A DNA stretch of 6,479 nucleotides from Oscillospiraceae bacterium (lineage in GTDB: Bacteria; Bacillota; Clostridia; Oscillospirales; Oscillospiraceae): contig JAISDV010000121.1 of assembly GCA_031264545.1 (NCBI GenBank), forward strand, positions 1 through 6,479, read 5' to 3'. The translations under genes and the position numbers were made by a program. The notes beneath the pieces were generated by a model. The model was not told the origin of the DNA. It did no database searches and was given only the letters and a program-made list of their open reading frames with translations. Positions within the stretch are counted from its first letter, which is position 1; every line of letters starts with the position of its first letter. This document shows, piece after piece, positions 5,051-6,479 of this stretch.

Positions 5051-5679
5051 AAACCGCTGCGGCGCTGCTGCTGTCCGTCTGTGTTATCCTGTTCTCCGCG
5101 GCCTTCGGTCTCGCGGTGATCCATAGCTCCGGCTTTCCGTTTTCCGCGGACATCGCCGCCCTCGACATCGCGGAGACGAGCGGCCTTTCACGCGGCGAGA
5201 TCCTGAGGAATTATAACGCGGTGACGGCTTATCTGTCCCCGTTTTCGTCCGATGAATTTTCCCTTCCGACCCTTCCGTGGACGGAGGTGTCGACCGTACA
5301 TTTTGCCGATTGCAAGGTCCTGTTCAATTGGCTGTATCTGCTGGGCGCGCTTTCCGCGCTCACGATTGTTTTCCTGTGGCGGAAAAAACTTATGTCCCGG
5401 CGCGTCCTGCGCATATCCGGCGCAGTTACGCTCGCTGTCCCGGCGCTTCTCGCGGCGGTGATCCTTACAGACTTCGGCGCAACCTTCGACGCGTTCCATG
5501 CGCTGCTTTTCAGCGAGGGGACCTGGCTGCTGAACCCCGCGCAGGATGGGATCATCCGGATTTTGCCGGCGGAATTCTTCCTCCACTGCGCGTTGTTCAT
5601 TGCTGCCTTCTGGGTCGTGTCGGGCGCGGCGCAGCTTCTGCTCGGATGTAAAAAAATCAAAAAAGGTATGGCGTTATAA
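5047..5679 (+). CDS. Integral membrane protein, DUF1461/TIGR01906-like
   Basis: A 210-residue membrane protein of unknown function. Four hydrophobic segments are visible at about 4-25, 91-111, 123-141 and 177-199, with an external-looking loop between the first two and a basic C-terminus (CKKIKKG). The pattern HFADCK (85-90), FDAFHALLF (147-155), W160, then DGIIRILPAEFF (167-178) agrees with what I remember of the DUF1461 family (HxxDVK, FxxFHxxFF, D-LI-xxFPxxFF). The ATG overlaps the stop of the hydro-lyase gene as ATGA, so the two are translationally coupled; the ribosome binding site is a weak GGGGGA. Family assignment is by motif memory; the function is unknown. Confidence 0.78.
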   Translation: MKTAAALLLSVCVILFSAAFGLAVIHSSGFPFSADIAALDIAETSGLSRGEILRNYNAVTAYLSPFSSDEFSLPTLPWTEVSTVHFADCKVLFNWLYLLGALSALTIVFLWRKKLMSRRVLRISGAVTLAVPALLAAVILTDFGATFDAFHALLFSEGTWLLNPAQDGIIRILPAEFFLHCALFIAAFWVVSGAAQLLLGCKKIKKGMAL

Positions 5680-5702
5680 TATTGGATGCCCCTGAAAAGG
5701 CG

Positions 5703-5757
5703 ATTTTACACAGCAGAATGGCAGTAAAATGGAAAAAAAGGGTGACTCCGTAAAATG
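5703..5757. repeat. Intergenic GTAAAATG repeats, possible operator
   Basis: GTAAAATG occurs at 5724-5731 and again at 5750-5757, and the inverted ATTTTAC lies at 5703-5709, so 5703-5709 and 5724-5730 can form a 7-bp A/T stem. The second direct copy falls between the -35 and -10 of the downstream promoter, where a bound regulator would interfere. It has no T-run and is not a convincing terminator. Confidence 0.35.
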
Positions 5758-5771
5758 TTTTGTGCTATAAT
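5742..5771 (+). promoter_or_regulatory. Promoter for the DHFR-like gene
   Basis: A perfect TATAAT (5766-5771) is preceded by TGC, giving an extended -10. A weak -35 (GTGACT, 5742-5747) lies 18 nt upstream. Transcription should start near 5778, about 50 nt before the chosen start codon. A tandem TACAGTA repeat straddles the predicted start site. Confidence 0.65.
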
Positions 5772-5829
5772 ACAGTAGTACAGTACATTAATAATGCGCA
5801 AAGCGCAGAACGGCGCAGGGATGAGGAAT

Positions 5830-6366
5830 ATGGGCAAGCTGTGCTTGTGTATTGCCGCCAGTCTGGACGGCTATATCGCGGATGATAAAGGAAGCGTCGA
5901 TTTCCTGTTTGAAAAGCCGCGGATCGACCCGGATCCGGAGTACCTGCGGTTTTACGCGGAGGTGGAAAGCATCCTTTTCGGCAGCGTCTCCTATCGGCAG
6001 ATCACTCAGGAGATCAGCCCGGGCAGGCCATTCTTTCCCGATAAGAAGTGCTATGTCTTCACCGCCGGCGCCTCCCTGAAGGACGGCGGCAAAAACGTAA
6101 GCTTCACAAGCCTTCCGCCGGCGGAGTTCGTCAAGGAAGCGGCCGCAGGATCGCAAGGCCTTATCTGGCTTTTCGGCGGCCGGAGGCTGATCCGCTCCTT
6201 TATGGAGGCGGACTTGATTGACCAGTACTGGATATACACCATGCCGGTCATCCTGGGCGCCGGCGTCCCGCTCTTTTCCCCCGGAGGCAAACGGCTGGAG
6301 CTGCTGCTGAGCTCCGTATCGCGGGCAGACAACATCGTCAAGACCTTTTACGACCGCGTCCGATAA
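5830..6366 (+). CDS. RibD C-terminal / dihydrofolate-reductase-like protein
   Basis: A 178-residue single-domain protein of the NAD(P)H-dependent reductase fold shared by DHFR and the RibD C-terminal domain (YyaP/YwjB type). Motifs: N-terminal strand KLCLCIAASLDGYIA (3-17), the GSVSYRQI segment (51-58) equivalent to the usual GRxTY, YVFTAG (75-80), the cofactor-loop WLFGGRRLI (113-121), and YTMPVILGAGVPLF (136-149). The substrate is unknown for most such proteins, and a true folate reductase role should not be assumed. The start at 5830 is preferred: AGGG lies 9 nt upstream and the family begins right before the first strand. ATGs at 5794 (no ribosome binding site, 16 nt from the predicted transcript start) and 5821 are alternatives. 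The ABC permease gene follows after 20 nt, suggesting one transcript. Confidence 0.85.
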   Translation: MGKLCLCIAASLDGYIADDKGSVDFLFEKPRIDPDPEYLRFYAEVESILFGSVSYRQITQEISPGRPFFPDKKCYVFTAGASLKDGGKNVSFTSLPPAEFVKEAAAGSQGLIWLFGGRRLIRSFMEADLIDQYWIYTMPVILGAGVPLFSPGGKRLELLLSSVSRADNIVKTFYDRVR

Positions 6367-6386
6367 TTCATGGAGGAGGAGACTGC

Positions 6387-6479
6387 GTGGCATCTTATAT
6401 CCTGAAACGCTTCGTCATGATGGCGCTGACGCTCTTTCTGGTGTTGCTGCTGACCTTCACCATCATGCACGCCATCCCC
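6387..6479 (+). CDS. Peptide/nickel-type ABC transporter permease, N-terminus only
   Basis: The first 31 codons are in the window; the rest is beyond the right edge. The start is GTG at 6387, preceded by the strong GGAGGAGGAG (6372-6381). The product begins ASYILKRFVMMALTLF after the initiator and continues through a hydrophobic helix to IMHAIP. That is the typical beginning of OppB/DppB permeases (YILKR, hydrophobic helix, then MHxxPGDP). In such systems this inner-membrane subunit pairs with a DppC-like permease, two ATPases and a binding lipoprotein, which would be expected downstream. Substrate unknown. Confidence 0.85.
   Translation, partial: MASYILKRFVMMALTLFLVLLLTFTIMHAIP

Noticed and set aside
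5703..5740. Hairpin at 5703-5730 as terminator of the DUF1461-like gene
   Set aside because: The stem is A/T only and is followed by an A-run rather than T's on the plus strand. No gene ends here on the minus strand.
5794..5829. Longer start for the DHFR-like gene at ATG 5794
   Set aside because: There is no ribosome binding site, it is only about 16 nt after the predicted transcript start, and the extra residues precede the usual family N-terminus. The region instead holds a GCGC-AAA-GCGC hairpin.

Overview
The window looks like chromosomal DNA from a mid-to-high-GC member of the Firmicutes (class Clostridia, probably a gut or rumen lineage). The reasons are the infC-rpmI-rplT operon with Bacillus/Clostridium-type IF3, strong AAGGAGG-type ribosome binding sites, sigma-A-like promoters, and a giant glycine-rich secreted surface protein. 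This placement is inference; no taxonomic marker was searched.

Bases 1-2800 are one minus-strand open frame with no stop, cut by the left edge after 933 codons. It encodes a Sec-exported protein: a signal peptide, then a domain strikingly like eukaryotic ubiquitin, then two tandem ~322-residue beta-solenoid modules, a putative Ig-like domain and a Gly/Pro/Thr-rich tail. About 42 of ubiquitin's first 71 residues are identical in a hand alignment. The predicted signal-peptidase site lies directly before the Met that corresponds to ubiquitin Met1. The domain lacks the C-terminal Gly-Gly and runs straight into the surface modules. This is the most unusual content of the window.

Bases 2801-3249 are a divergent intergenic region. 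It holds a good minus-strand promoter for the ubiquitin-like gene, a plus-strand promoter for the translation operon, and a ~177-nt structured leader that resembles the L20-type attenuation leader of Firmicutes.

Bases 3250-4444 are infC (IF3, apparently starting at the rare codon ATA), rpmI (L35), rplT (L20) and a terminator. Bases 4475-5679 hold a translationally coupled pair: a stand-alone beta subunit of an iron-sulfur fumarate/tartrate-type hydro-lyase, with no alpha subunit beside it, and a four-helix membrane protein of the DUF1461/TIGR01906 type. After a short spacer with GTAAAATG repeats and an extended -10 promoter comes a RibD-C/dihydrofolate-reductase-like protein (5830-6366). The first 31 codons of an oligopeptide-type ABC transporter permease (6387 on) follow and run off the right edge.
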